Positions 16,515 through 24,833 of a DNA stretch of 64,000 bases are shown here, piece by piece. The translations under genes were made by a program, and so were the position numbers. A model generated the notes under the pieces. It made no database searches. It was not told where the DNA came from and worked only from the letters and a program-made list of their open reading frames with translations. The DNA comes from CBDCWT01 sp965223305 (lineage in GTDB: Bacteria > Planctomycetota > Planctomycetia > Pirellulales > Pirellulaceae). Position 1 is the stretch's first letter. Each line of letters opens with the position of its first letter. The stretch spans positions 16,860-80,859 of the forward strand of contig CBDCWT010000080.1 in NCBI GenBank assembly GCA_965223305.1, read 5' to 3'.

Positions 16515-18039
16515 AGCACCGCGCCGCAGCCAAATGGGTTTCCCACAATCGCGCCGTCAACTGCCGGTCCAGCGGTCTCACTTGGCACGCGCGTGCCGCA
16601 TACTGTTGCGCTGGAATCGGATCGTCCAAAGTCAGGTGCCAGTCGATCAGCTTGACGAGTGCTTCGACGTTGTCCGGTAGATGTTCGAGCAACCGCCGAT
16701 AAACGTCAGCCGCCTTGTCGGGTTCATCCACCAAGTTATATAGCTCCGCCAGCAGCGCGTAGGCGGCCACATGCTGCGGAGCCAACTCGAAACATTTCTC
16801 CAAGCACTGCTCTACCTCGCTGACGGCTTCTGCGATTTCATCGTCGTGTGAGGCCCCACACATACAGTCACAGAGTCGTTCCGCCGACCTGCGGTAGGCT
16901 CTCGCGATGTGCACCCAGACCAAAGCCGATCCCACACGGCGGGCGAGCGGTTCGATTTGCTCGTTGCGAACGAGATCTTCGGCGTACGCGCGCCAGTAAA
17001 CCAAGGAAGCCTGCCACGGCACATCGTCCGCGAAGTCTCGCACTAGCGCCCGGGCTCGGTTCCAGTGGGGATCAATCGGTTCAGGATCGACGATTCGCGC
17101 CAGGCGTTCGACATCGGACGGATCTCCTTCCCGCACGACGTGGTCACACAGCCAGCGGATCAGTCGCCGCTCAAGTGAGGTATCGACTTGCCGCAGCTCA
17201 GGGCAAATCTCGGCAGCGAGCCGCAACGTCTCGGTGATGTCCCGCTCGCCGATTCTGCGTCGAAGCAAGTCCAATCGTTGCGACAGCAATTGGGAGCTGG
17301 GGCCTAATTCCACCCGCGTGATCTTGGAACGCAACTCAGAATCGGCAGGATCGAGGCGTCGAGCTCCAGAAATGACCTCAAGTGGACGAGCGATACGAGC
17401 AGCCGCGCGGTGGGGATCAAGACGCGACCAGTTACGCTGCATGCGTTCCGTGTCTTGCTCGTAGTAAGCGACGAGCCCTCGCACCAATAGCTTCCAGTCA
17501 GCGAAGGGGCTGTGTCGAGGAATGTCTTGCAGCTGGAGATCAGGCCCCGTGCTGGCTCCGTCGTAGACCGCCTCTAATGCCCGCCGCACAAGCTCCGAAT
17601 GCGCGCGAACCTCCGGACTCGACCGCGGCCCCCGCTCGGGGTGCAACACCGAATAATCAGCGACCTTAGCAGCCCACTCCGCCGAGTCCAGTCGAACCAA
17701 CTGTTCCTTCGGCAAGCGATCAAGCATTCCCACCCAAAGAAGCAAATCGGGGAGGGCCGCTTGAACTGACGCGTCAGATACTCCTAGCTCGAGCATGCTG
17801 TCGGCAACACCACGACAGGCATCGAAGTTGCCGAAGCGCTGTAACTGCTGCGCGCGGGCCATCGAGGCGAACTCCAGCAGGCGTCGGTGCTCTGGAGTCG
17901 GTTGCTGGCGGTAACAAGCCCTAGCGTCTTTGAGCGCCTGCTTATAGTTGCCTTGCTGCAGATTTCGCTGGATCTGAGACTGCGAAGCCTGCGGAGACGC
18001 CTTCCTCCGACGCTTTTTCGACTTAGCCTTAGACGCCAT
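16471..18039 (-). CDS. TPR-repeat protein, first gene of the chaperone operon
   Basis: This 522-residue protein has a Lys/Arg-rich start (KAKSKKRRRKASPQASQSQI), then TPR-type helices (NYKQALKDARACYRQQPTPE). The best TPR unit lies near the C-terminus (ALLAELYNLVDEPDKAADVY, about residues 430-450). In eukaryotes TPR proteins dock Hsp70, but through an EEVD tail that this Hsp70 lacks. As the first gene, with a promoter-like pair 41 bp upstream, it defines a seven-gene minus-strand unit. The fold assignment is firm; the role is inferred. Confidence 0.8.
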   Translation of the reverse strand: MASKAKSKKRRRKASPQASQSQIQRNLQQGNYKQALKDARACYRQQPTPEHRRLLEFASMARAQQLQRFGNFDACRGVADSMLELGVSDASVQAALPDLLLWVGMLDRLPKEQLVRLDSAEWAAKVADYSVLHPERGPRSSPEVRAHSELVRRALEAVYDGASTGPDLQLQDIPRHSPFADWKLLVRGLVAYYEQDTERMQRNWSRLDPHRAAARIARPLEVISGARRLDPADSELRSKITRVELGPSSQLLSQRLDLLRRRIGERDITETLRLAAEICPELRQVDTSLERRLIRWLCDHVVREGDPSDVERLARIVDPEPIDPHWNRARALVRDFADDVPWQASLVYWRAYAEDLVRNEQIEPLARRVGSALVWVHIARAYRRSAERLCDCMCGASHDDEIAEAVSEVEQCLEKCFELAPQHVAAYALLAELYNLVDEPDKAADVYRRLLEHLPDNVEALVKLIDWHLTLDDPIPAQQYAARACQVRPLDRQLTARLWETHLAAARCYALEDDFARARSEF

Positions 18040-18079
18040 TCATACTTCCATGCGAGGCGGGTAGATCTGAGAAAACTCG

Positions 18080-18108
18080 AATCTAGCCCATTGATGGTGT
18101 CTGGGCAA
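18080..18108 (-). promoter_or_regulatory. Candidate promoter of the chaperone operon
   Basis: On the minus strand TTGCCC (complement of 18103-18108) and TAGATT (complement of 18080-18085) are separated by 17 bp, ahead of the first TPR gene. Each hexamer matches four of six sigma70 positions, so this is only a candidate. No CIRCE or heat-shock sigma32-like element was recognised. The rest of the 18040-18417 gap holds nothing else I can name. Confidence 0.35.
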
Positions 18109-18417
18109 CCCAAAACGGCGTGACCTTCTTGTAGCGAGTGCCGGAGGCCGAAACCAGCGGCGGAGAGATAGATATAGCCCGGCGCCGAGACTGAACTTCC
18201 CCAGCGGTCCAAACGTATCCAGAGCAATTGAGGCTTCGGAGCCCGCGCCAACGAGACGGCTATCCGCGCCGCGAGTCGCCAAGATGGCACGCGGATTGAC
18301 TTGGGGTCGTTGGCGTGCCGAGAATAACTAAAGAATGGGTCCGTTGCTCGCAGGGCGAGCGACGGACGAGACTCCTGCCCGCGCGGGCAGACGCGGGATC
18401 GATCGGGAACTGCTGAT

Positions 18418-20388
18418 ATGCAACAAGAATTCATGCCGCTCATCACGGCGGGTGGTTGTGCGCTGCTCGCCTGGTTTCTGCTCAGGACGGTAGCTCGGCG
18501 CATCCGGATCGTGCTCGTCGTCACCGTGTTCCTCTGTGCTTGGGTCGGTGTGGTGATCTGGCAATCGGCGCGCGAGCCGGTGCAAACCGCGGACGGCCAG
18601 GACGTCGTGAAGTTGGAACAGGAACTTCGGCAAGCGAGTCTCTCTGAGCTGGCGCCGCTCCATCCTCGGCAATCCCCCGATGACGGCTATCTGTCTTCGC
18701 AGGCATGCTTGGAGTGTCATCCCGACAACCACCGAACTTGGAGCGCGTCCTACCACCGCACGATGACGCAGGTTGCAACGCCCGAGGCGGTTTTCGGCGA
18801 CTTCGATGACAAAGAACTTGAATGGGCTGGCCAAAAGTTCCAGTTGCAGCAGCGAAATGGAGTCTGCTGGGTCGAGATGGACCGTCCCGCAGGCGAGGGG
18901 CGGGTCGAAGTACCGATCGTGATGACCACGGGGTCGCACCATATGCAGGTGTACTGGTACCCCACAGGCCAAAAACGAGTCATCAAACAACTTCCCCTCG
19001 TTTATCTGAAGGATCCAGGCCGGTGGATTCCCAGAGATTCGTCGTTCCTACAACCGCCCAGCGTGTTCGGTGCCGAAACCGGGAACTGGAACCAATCTTG
19101 TATCAACTGTCACACCACCCACGGAAAACCGCGTCCCGATGGTGCCGGGGCGTGGGATTCAGAAGTCGGGGAATTCGGCATCTCCTGCGAAGCCTGCCAC
19201 GGTCCTGGAAAACGGCATGTGGAATTGCACCGCAATTCCAGTTCGGTCGATCCGGATGAGGATCCAATCGTCAATCCCGCCAACCTCTCGAACCACCTGA
19301 GCTCTCAAGTTTGCGGGCAGTGCCATGGCTTTACGCTCGATCTCAATGATCCAATCTACTTAGACGCCCAACAGAACGGGCGGCCATTTCGTCCGGGAGA
19401 TGAACTGTCGGAAACACGCCACATCCTGCAAACGAACGAAGCCAGCAGGAAGTTCTTGGAGCAGTACATCGGGGACGAGGTCGAAGAGTACCTGCTCGGC
19501 CAATTCTGGACCGACGGTATGGTGCGCGTGACCGGCCGTGAATACAACGGAGTCTCCGAATCGGCGTGCTTTCAGCGCGGAGAGCTGTCGTGCCTGTCGT
19601 GCCACTTACTGCACAAAAAGGACGACCCGCGGCCTTTGACCGAATGGACTGACGACCTACTACAGCCGGGCATGCGAGGGGATGACGGCTGTTTGCAGTG
19701 CCACGCGGCAAGCGACTACGGTCCTCTGCACACACACCACGTTGCCGAGTCGTCCGGTTCACGCTGTTACAACTGCCACATGCCCCACACTACCTACGGA
19801 CTGCTCAAGGCGATCCGCAGCCACAAGATTACCTCCCCATCGGTCCTCGATGACATCGAAACGGGCCGACCGAACGCCTGCAATCTTTGCCATTTAGACA
19901 AGACGCTGGCCTGGTCCGCAGATCACTTGAATGACTGGTATGGCCTCGAAAAGCCCGACTTGGACGAGGACCAAAAGACGATTGCTGGTTCATTGCTGAC
20001 ACTGCTGCGAGGCGATGCGGGCCAGCGGGCGCTATTGGCTTGGAACATGTCGTGGCAGCCGGCAATCGAGGTCTCGGGAGCGGACTGGCAGGCGCCTTTC
20101 CTAGCGTGCCTGTTCCAAGACCCGTACGATGCCGTGCGGTTCATCGCCTACGAATCGTTGCAACGTCTGCCGGGTTTCGCAGACTTTCCCTTTGACTTTG
20201 TTGCGGCGGAAGGTGACCGCCTGCTCGCACGCGATCAAGCGATCCAGCTGTGGCTGGCGGGTCGGGTTCGCAACCCCGGCCGCTACGGCCCGGAACTTCT
20301 GATTGATGCCAGTCGGGGCTTGCAGGTCGGACTGGTGAATCGGCTGTTGAACGAACGGGATAATCGGGCAGTGAACCTGGCGGAATAG
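18418..20388 (+). CDS. Membrane-anchored octaheme cytochrome c
   Basis: This 656-residue protein opens with two hydrophobic helices (about residues 8-22 and 30-45), so it is exported and anchored. Eight CxxCH heme sites are present, in order CLECH, CINCH, CEACH, CGQCH, CLSCH, CLQCH, CYNCH and CNLCH. Additional His residues (HTHH, KRHVELH, HMPHTT) could be distal ligands. The last 140 residues have no heme and look HEAT/TPR-like. A related architecture, cytochrome_C554-type plus helical repeats, is common in Planctomycetota. The role is probably periplasmic electron transfer; no partner reductase is adjacent, so donor and acceptor are unknown. Confidence 0.9.
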   Translation: MQQEFMPLITAGGCALLAWFLLRTVARRIRIVLVVTVFLCAWVGVVIWQSAREPVQTADGQDVVKLEQELRQASLSELAPLHPRQSPDDGYLSSQACLECHPDNHRTWSASYHRTMTQVATPEAVFGDFDDKELEWAGQKFQLQQRNGVCWVEMDRPAGEGRVEVPIVMTTGSHHMQVYWYPTGQKRVIKQLPLVYLKDPGRWIPRDSSFLQPPSVFGAETGNWNQSCINCHTTHGKPRPDGAGAWDSEVGEFGISCEACHGPGKRHVELHRNSSSVDPDEDPIVNPANLSNHLSSQVCGQCHGFTLDLNDPIYLDAQQNGRPFRPGDELSETRHILQTNEASRKFLEQYIGDEVEEYLLGQFWTDGMVRVTGREYNGVSESACFQRGELSCLSCHLLHKKDDPRPLTEWTDDLLQPGMRGDDGCLQCHAASDYGPLHTHHVAESSGSRCYNCHMPHTTYGLLKAIRSHKITSPSVLDDIETGRPNACNLCHLDKTLAWSADHLNDWYGLEKPDLDEDQKTIAGSLLTLLRGDAGQRALLAWNMSWQPAIEVSGADWQAPFLACLFQDPYDAVRFIAYESLQRLPGFADFPFDFVAAEGDRLLARDQAIQLWLAGRVRNPGRYGPELLIDASRGLQVGLVNRLLNERDNRAVNLAE

Positions 20389-20440
20389 GAGTTCGTACGG
20401 CTCCGCAGGAGCGTCGCCCTCCCGTTAGGGGAACAAACCG

Positions 20441-21394
20441 ATGGAACTCGTCCAGGAAATCGCGCATGCACGGCGTCGGATCGGCGGGCTCGTCCGTGAA
20501 ACTCCCGTTGAGCGATCACGTTGGCTGAGCCGACTCTCAGGCTGCGACGTCTATCTTAAGTTGGAGAACTTCCAACATACGGGCTCCTTTAAGGTTCGCG
20601 GCGCGCTCAACAAGCTGGCAGCAATCGGAGACGCGACGACAACCGGAATCGTGGCTGCCTCGGCTGGGAACCACGGCGCCGGGATCGCCTATGCCGTCGC
20701 CAGTCGCGGCGGAGAGGGCATTGTCTTTCTGCCTGAACAGGTGGCTTCGGAACGGATCGACACCATCGCAGACTACGGACTGACGGTGACTCAGCAGGGA
20801 CAAGATTGCCTGCAAACGGAGATCGCGGCACAGCGGTACGCCGAGGAGAAGGGGTGGACCTATGTTTCGCCGTACAACGACCAGGAGGTGATTGCCGGGC
20901 AGGGGACGATCGGCGTGGAGCTCGTCGAACAGATCGGCGAATTTGACGCCGCCTTCATAGCGCTTGGCGGCGGCGGATTGATTTCCGGCGTGGCCACGTA
21001 TTTGAAATCTGTGTTGCCCCGGGTGCGCATCGTCGCCTGCTCGCCGGAGAACTCTCCTGTCATGCATCTCTCGATTCCGGCGGGTCGGATTCTGGAGGTA
21101 CCAACAACCAACACGCTTTCGCACAGTACTGCTGGTGGGGTCGAGCCTGACTCGATCACGCTGGACATCTGCCGTCGTGTCGTGGACGACCGCGTGTTGG
21201 TGACGGAGAACGAAATCCGCGAGTCGATGGGCATGTTCATCGATCGGCAACAGATGTTGATCGAAGGCGCCGCGGCGGTTGCCTGCAGTGCTATGTTGAA
21301 GGAGTCAGCAAAGTTCGCTGGACAAAGAGTTGTCGTGCTGATCTGCGGGGCAAATGTCTCTCGAGAACAGTTGAAAGACGTTGTGGGATCTTGA
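20441..21394 (+). CDS. Threonine/serine dehydratase (fold-type II PLP enzyme)
   Basis: This 317-residue enzyme has the catalytic PLP lysine in NFQHTGSFKVRGALNKL (about residue 50). SAGNHGAGIAYA binds the substrate carboxylate, and the phosphate-binding loop is ALGGGGLISGVATYLK (about 178-190). It would deaminate threonine to 2-oxobutanoate (or serine to pyruvate). Length fits the catabolic TdcB/serine racemase-type enzymes; no C-terminal ACT regulatory domain is present, unlike biosynthetic IlvA. AGGGGA precedes the ATG. A degenerate copy of the GGCTCGGCAGGAGCCTCGCC repeat lies just upstream at about 20398-20427. Threonine dehydratase versus serine racemase cannot be settled from sequence alone. 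Confidence 0.85.
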   Translation: MELVQEIAHARRRIGGLVRETPVERSRWLSRLSGCDVYLKLENFQHTGSFKVRGALNKLAAIGDATTTGIVAASAGNHGAGIAYAVASRGGEGIVFLPEQVASERIDTIADYGLTVTQQGQDCLQTEIAAQRYAEEKGWTYVSPYNDQEVIAGQGTIGVELVEQIGEFDAAFIALGGGGLISGVATYLKSVLPRVRIVACSPENSPVMHLSIPAGRILEVPTTNTLSHSTAGGVEPDSITLDICRRVVDDRVLVTENEIRESMGMFIDRQQMLIEGAAAVACSAMLKESAKFAGQRVVVLICGANVSREQLKDVVGS

Positions 21395-21446
21395 GTCGGC
21401 GCGCTCCGACGCTTCGATCAAGTGCGGCCAACCAACCGCGCATCGG

Positions 21447-22748
21447 TCAGTCGTCAGCTCCAATGCAGAACAGATGCCGCTCGCCCCGAATGTAGATACT
21501 TCTGCCTGAGACGGCGGGTGAGGCATAACAGAACTCGCCGAGAGTGTTCTTGGCCACCACGTCCAGCTGAGGCCCAGGGCGGACGACCGTCATGACCCCA
21601 TCATCCGCCTGCAGGTAGACCAGCTGGTTCGCCGCCACAAGCGATGTGCTATAGTGCCGCCCCAACCGCTCCTTCCACAGTCGGTCGCCCGTCGCGGCAT
21701 CGAAGCAGTTAACTGTACCGCGGTCGTCCGCGACGACTAGGTAGCCATCGAGCACAACCGGTGAAGGCACGTAGCACCTAGCGCTGCGGATGTGCCAGGC
21801 AATGCGGGTCCCGACGTCCTGGTCGACTCCGGGTCGCAACGCCATAACGTGATGAGTTGGAAACCCGGCAGCCAAGAAAAAAAGATCGCCGTCAAACACC
21901 ATCGACGCCACAAACTGCTCCGTCGGACCGTCGATGGTCCAATGCAGAGAGCCGTCCCTCGGATCGTAGCTGGAAACACTGCGGTCGCCCGAGAGGACCA
22001 TTTGAGTCCGACCTGCGACCTCACGGATGATCGGAGTCACATAACTTCGCGTCTGATGGGCTCTAGGTGTCTTCCACACAGTTTTTCCGGTCCGGCGGTC
22101 CAGCGCTACGATGTAGGAATCGCCATCATGGTCGCCGTTGACGATGACCAGGTCCTCGAAGAGCACCGGGCTGCTGCAGAAACCATGGACACTGACAAAC
22201 TCGCCGGGCCGTACCAGCCACTTTTGGTGACCCTCAAAGTCATATGCCGCCACAACCATTTGGCCCACGGTAACCGGCCGCTGCCGACTGACGTTGCGTG
22301 CCGCCACGGTCCGGCCGTCGGTTTCTAGAAACGTCACAAAGACCAACTGCCCGTCCGTGACCGGAGTGCTGGACGCGTGGCTGTTGAGGTTGTGCTTTGT
22401 TTCTAGCGGCGCAGAAATGACCGTACGCTTCCACAGCACCTTGCCGCTGCTGCGGTCCAAGCTGATCAGGACGCGACTCTCGCTCTCGAGCACACAGGTC
22501 GCTAGAAAGATGCGATTGCCCCACACGATCGGCGAAGCGTGGCCCTCCCCAGGAGTCGGCACTTTCCATCTCACGCCGTCACCGGTTTCACCGTCCCAGC
22601 GAACGGGGACGTCTGTCTCGAGACTTGACCCGTCCCCGCGTGGACCTCGCCAACCAGGCCAGTTTTCAGCGGATCCGGCCACCGGCAGGGTTAGAATGCC
22701 GCTCAACAAGAGGCCGGCGCGAGTCAAGTAGGAGAGGCGCAAGAGCAT
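21447..22748 (-). CDS. Exported PQQ-like beta-propeller protein
   Basis: This 433-residue protein has a signal peptide (SYLTRAGLLLSGILTLPVAG, then SAENWPGWRG). Repeated propeller blades follow with the W/Y-x-x-x-G patterns typical of PQQ_2 (SLDRSSGKVLWKRTV, ALDRRTGKTVWKTPR, CFDAATGDRLWKERLGRHYS). The WPGWRGPRGDG opening is very common in planctomycete members. The start at ATG 22748 is selected because it gives a clean signal peptide; a longer frame begins at GTG 22898. It is periplasmic, and probably a structural or assembly factor rather than an enzyme, as no dehydrogenase residues stand out. Confidence 0.85.
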   Translation of the reverse strand: MLLRLSYLTRAGLLLSGILTLPVAGSAENWPGWRGPRGDGSSLETDVPVRWDGETGDGVRWKVPTPGEGHASPIVWGNRIFLATCVLESESRVLISLDRSSGKVLWKRTVISAPLETKHNLNSHASSTPVTDGQLVFVTFLETDGRTVAARNVSRQRPVTVGQMVVAAYDFEGHQKWLVRPGEFVSVHGFCSSPVLFEDLVIVNGDHDGDSYIVALDRRTGKTVWKTPRAHQTRSYVTPIIREVAGRTQMVLSGDRSVSSYDPRDGSLHWTIDGPTEQFVASMVFDGDLFFLAAGFPTHHVMALRPGVDQDVGTRIAWHIRSARCYVPSPVVLDGYLVVADDRGTVNCFDAATGDRLWKERLGRHYSTSLVAANQLVYLQADDGVMTVVRPGPQLDVVAKNTLGEFCYASPAVSGRSIYIRGERHLFCIGADD

Positions 22749-23182
22749 CGCGATTACGTTCAACGGTTGGCAGTCGCCTGCCGGTGGACTGGCGAGCATC
22801 AAGGGAACCTCTGCTAGGACATCCAACGACCGCCCACTCTCTTGGCTGGGAGGTGCTGAGTATCTTGAATTTCGGCGAGCTGCCCGGTAGGCAAGCACAA
22901 AAGCCTACTCTACCTGTGTTTTAAGTGCAAATCACAGGAGCCTGTCAACGGCCAGCTGCGATCGCGGGCCGCGCGACAGAAACTGGCGCGGTGGGCTCGG
23001 CTCGTCAGGCAAGCGCTGCCGTGGCGTTAGCGGGAACTTGCCTGCCCACGTGCTGCGGCGCAAGCCGCCGCGTATCATAACTTCTCTCTGACTCTCTCCC
23101 CCAGTAAGGAGGTCGTGCAGCTTTTGCGCTTCATGCAGTCCAACAAACTCTGGCGAGCAGCAGCAGTTCGGCTACGCTCCAA

Positions 23183-23210
23183 ATCAGCCGCTGGGCGTTA
23201 GCCCACGGTT
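23183..23210 (-). repeat. Dispersed 28-bp repeat R1 (AACCGTGGGCTAACGCCCAG...)
   Basis: This is the reverse-oriented copy of a 28-bp sequence that recurs at 42505, 42756, 45862, 46422, 46750, 49255 and 49435. The core GGGCTAACGCCC is palindrome-like (GGGC-TAAC-GCCC). Every copy seen is intergenic. Confidence 0.8.
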
Positions 23211-23271
23211 TCCCAGCGAAACCGACGCGTAGCGTCCGGGGAGGGCTCCCCCTCTCCGGCCCTTTGGGCCG

Positions 23272-23291
23272 ACTCTCCCCGAGGGGAGAGT
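23272..23291. repeat. Perfect palindrome upstream of the YkgJ-type gene
   Basis: ACTCTCCCC-GA-GGGGAGAGT forms a 9-bp-arm hairpin, directly after GGCCCTTTGGGCC. It lies 105 bp before the start codon. It could be a terminator-like or REP-like structure; no T-tract follows. Confidence 0.6.
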
Positions 23292-23395
23292 GAAGAAAGA
23301 CGAAATCGCGCACCAAGTCAGAAGCTGCACGACCTCCAAGCTGGGGGACGCTACCGCGAAGCACCTTTCAGAACCGAATTCCGGAGTCCTGCCTG

Positions 23396-24643
23396 ATGGC
23401 AGTGCCTATCAAGACGTTACCGATTGCCGAGCGTTGGGACTGTACTCGCTGTGGGCAGTGCTGCCGCGGCAGTGTGATTCCTTTAAGCGAACAGGACCTG
23501 GCCAAATTGCAGCGGCAAAACTGGGCTGAACATCCGGAACTGAGTGGCGTCAAGACAACCATCAAGGTCGGCGGCCGATCGGGGAAATACCAGCTCGCAC
23601 GACGTGACGATGGAAGCTGTGTTTTCCTGACTGCGGACGGCCATTGCCGCATTCACGCAGAACACGGGGCCCAGGCAAAGCCGCTTGTCTGCCGGATGTT
23701 CCCCCTACAGGTCGTTCCGCAAGAGCAACACGCCGTACTCACATTGCGGCGCAGTTGCCCCGCGGCGGCGGCCGATTCAGGACGCGAGCTATCGCAGCAT
23801 CTGAGCTCGGTCAAGAAACTGGTGAGGGACGCCGATTGGTTCGACCAGACGATTCAACCTCCTGCGGTGACGCGCCGCTTTCGGGGCGAGTGGAGCGGAT
23901 TTGTCCGCGTAACCCAGTCGTTGAACCGGCTACTTACCGACCAGAAATATCCGCTCGTGCGGCGGCTCGCTCACGGTGTGCTTTTCTGCTCCTTGCTGGA
24001 CAAATGCCGCCTGCAGCGGCTTGCTCCTGACGCAGTCGATGAACTGCTCGAGTTGCTAGAAGAAGCCACCCCTGAAGAAGCAGCCGATCTGTTTCGAGAC
24101 CGGCGGCCTCCCTCCCGCGCCTCGACAGTGCTCTTTCGCCAAATCGCGGTCGAGTACATGCGGCTTCATCCCCGGTACCACGTGACTGAGTCGTGGCGCG
24201 AGCGATGGCGGCTGATGCAGATCGCGTTCGTTGTCACGCTCGGCGGCAGGCAGGTGCCGCGCCTGGTTGCCGACCTTCCGGATCGCAAGTTCTCTGAATT
24301 GGAAGCCCCGCTGGGACCACTCCCCGAATCAGTTCAGCAGCCCTTTGTCCGCTTCTACGAGGCCAACGCTGCCTCGCAGCAATACCTCATGGCGACCCGT
24401 CGCCGATGGACGCTGACCGAGTCGTTCCGCGCTACCGCGCTCGCATATCCAGTTGGCTTATGCCTCCTCCGCTGGCTCTGCGGCGGCCGCACGCCAACAC
24501 CGGAGGATGCCGTTGAGGTCATCACAATGATCGACCGGGGACAGGGCTTCCGCTCGCTGGTCAGCGGCCATCACCGGCGACGGATCTCTGCGCTCACCGC
24601 CACCGATCAGCTTGGAAGAATCATGGCCTGGTATTCCCGCTAG
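23396..24643 (+). CDS. YkgJ-family cysteine-cluster protein
   Basis: This 415-residue protein contains the family signature at the N-terminus: WDCTRCGQCCRGSVIPL (about residues 14-30), followed by GSCVFLTADGHCRIHAE and KPLVCRMFPL. The seven or so cysteines are thought to hold an Fe-S or zinc centre. The remaining 280 residues are helical and not recognised. Proteins of this family are widespread and poorly characterised; some are metal-binding or Fe-S oxidoreductase-like. No operon partner is present. Before insertion of the downstream MITE its stop codon would have overlapped the stop of the convergent giant gene. Confidence 0.85.
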   Translation: MAVPIKTLPIAERWDCTRCGQCCRGSVIPLSEQDLAKLQRQNWAEHPELSGVKTTIKVGGRSGKYQLARRDDGSCVFLTADGHCRIHAEHGAQAKPLVCRMFPLQVVPQEQHAVLTLRRSCPAAAADSGRELSQHLSSVKKLVRDADWFDQTIQPPAVTRRFRGEWSGFVRVTQSLNRLLTDQKYPLVRRLAHGVLFCSLLDKCRLQRLAPDAVDELLELLEEATPEEAADLFRDRRPPSRASTVLFRQIAVEYMRLHPRYHVTESWRERWRLMQIAFVVTLGGRQVPRLVADLPDRKFSELEAPLGPLPESVQQPFVRFYEANAASQQYLMATRRRWTLTESFRATALAYPVGLCLLRWLCGGRTPTPEDAVEVITMIDRGQGFRSLVSGHHRRRISALTATDQLGRIMAWYSR

Positions 24644-24659
24644 CTCGGAGGACTGTTAA

Positions 24660-24833
24660 CCCGGATTATTCATGAAGATCGTCGCGAGAGGTTGTAAGTA
24701 CGTTCGCGGCAAGGAAGGCGAGCAATTCTTCCGCAGGCGTATTGAAGCAATACGTCGAGGGAGAATTGCGAAGCATGACGAAGCCACGGATGGACTTACG
24801 ACCTCGCAGCAGATCGCTCATGAATAATTCGGG
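24660..24833. mobile_element. MITE-like 174-bp element, copy 2
   Basis: This copy is in reverse orientation relative to copies 1 and 3, flanked by TTAA at 24656-24659 and 24834-24837. It differs from the other two at three internal positions. It lies between the convergent YkgJ gene and the giant surface-protein gene, and its right terminus supplies that gene's last five codons (N-P-N-Y-S, the first straddling the TTAA) and its TGA stop. Confidence 0.9.

Larger units (their letters stand above)
22749..23395. other. Intergenic region with dispersed repeats
   Basis: This 647-bp region has no supported gene. It contains the reverse-oriented repeat ATCAGCCGCTGGGCGTTAGC at 23183-23210 and a partial copy of the CGCCAGAGTTTGGCG family at about 23142-23178. 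It also holds a GGCCC-TTT-GGGCC hairpin (23258-23270) and a second palindrome at 23272-23291. Confidence 0.7.

Noticed and set aside
12365..18039. Treating the Hsp70 as the housekeeping dnaK
   Set aside because: It lacks the usual length and acidic C-terminus, and it is grouped with non-standard J, GrpE-like and TPR genes rather than a canonical dnaK-dnaJ pair.
20537..21250. 237-residue minus-strand frame opposite the threonine-dehydratase gene
   Set aside because: The plus-strand frame has all PLP-enzyme motifs; the antisense frame is His/Arg-rich with no family.
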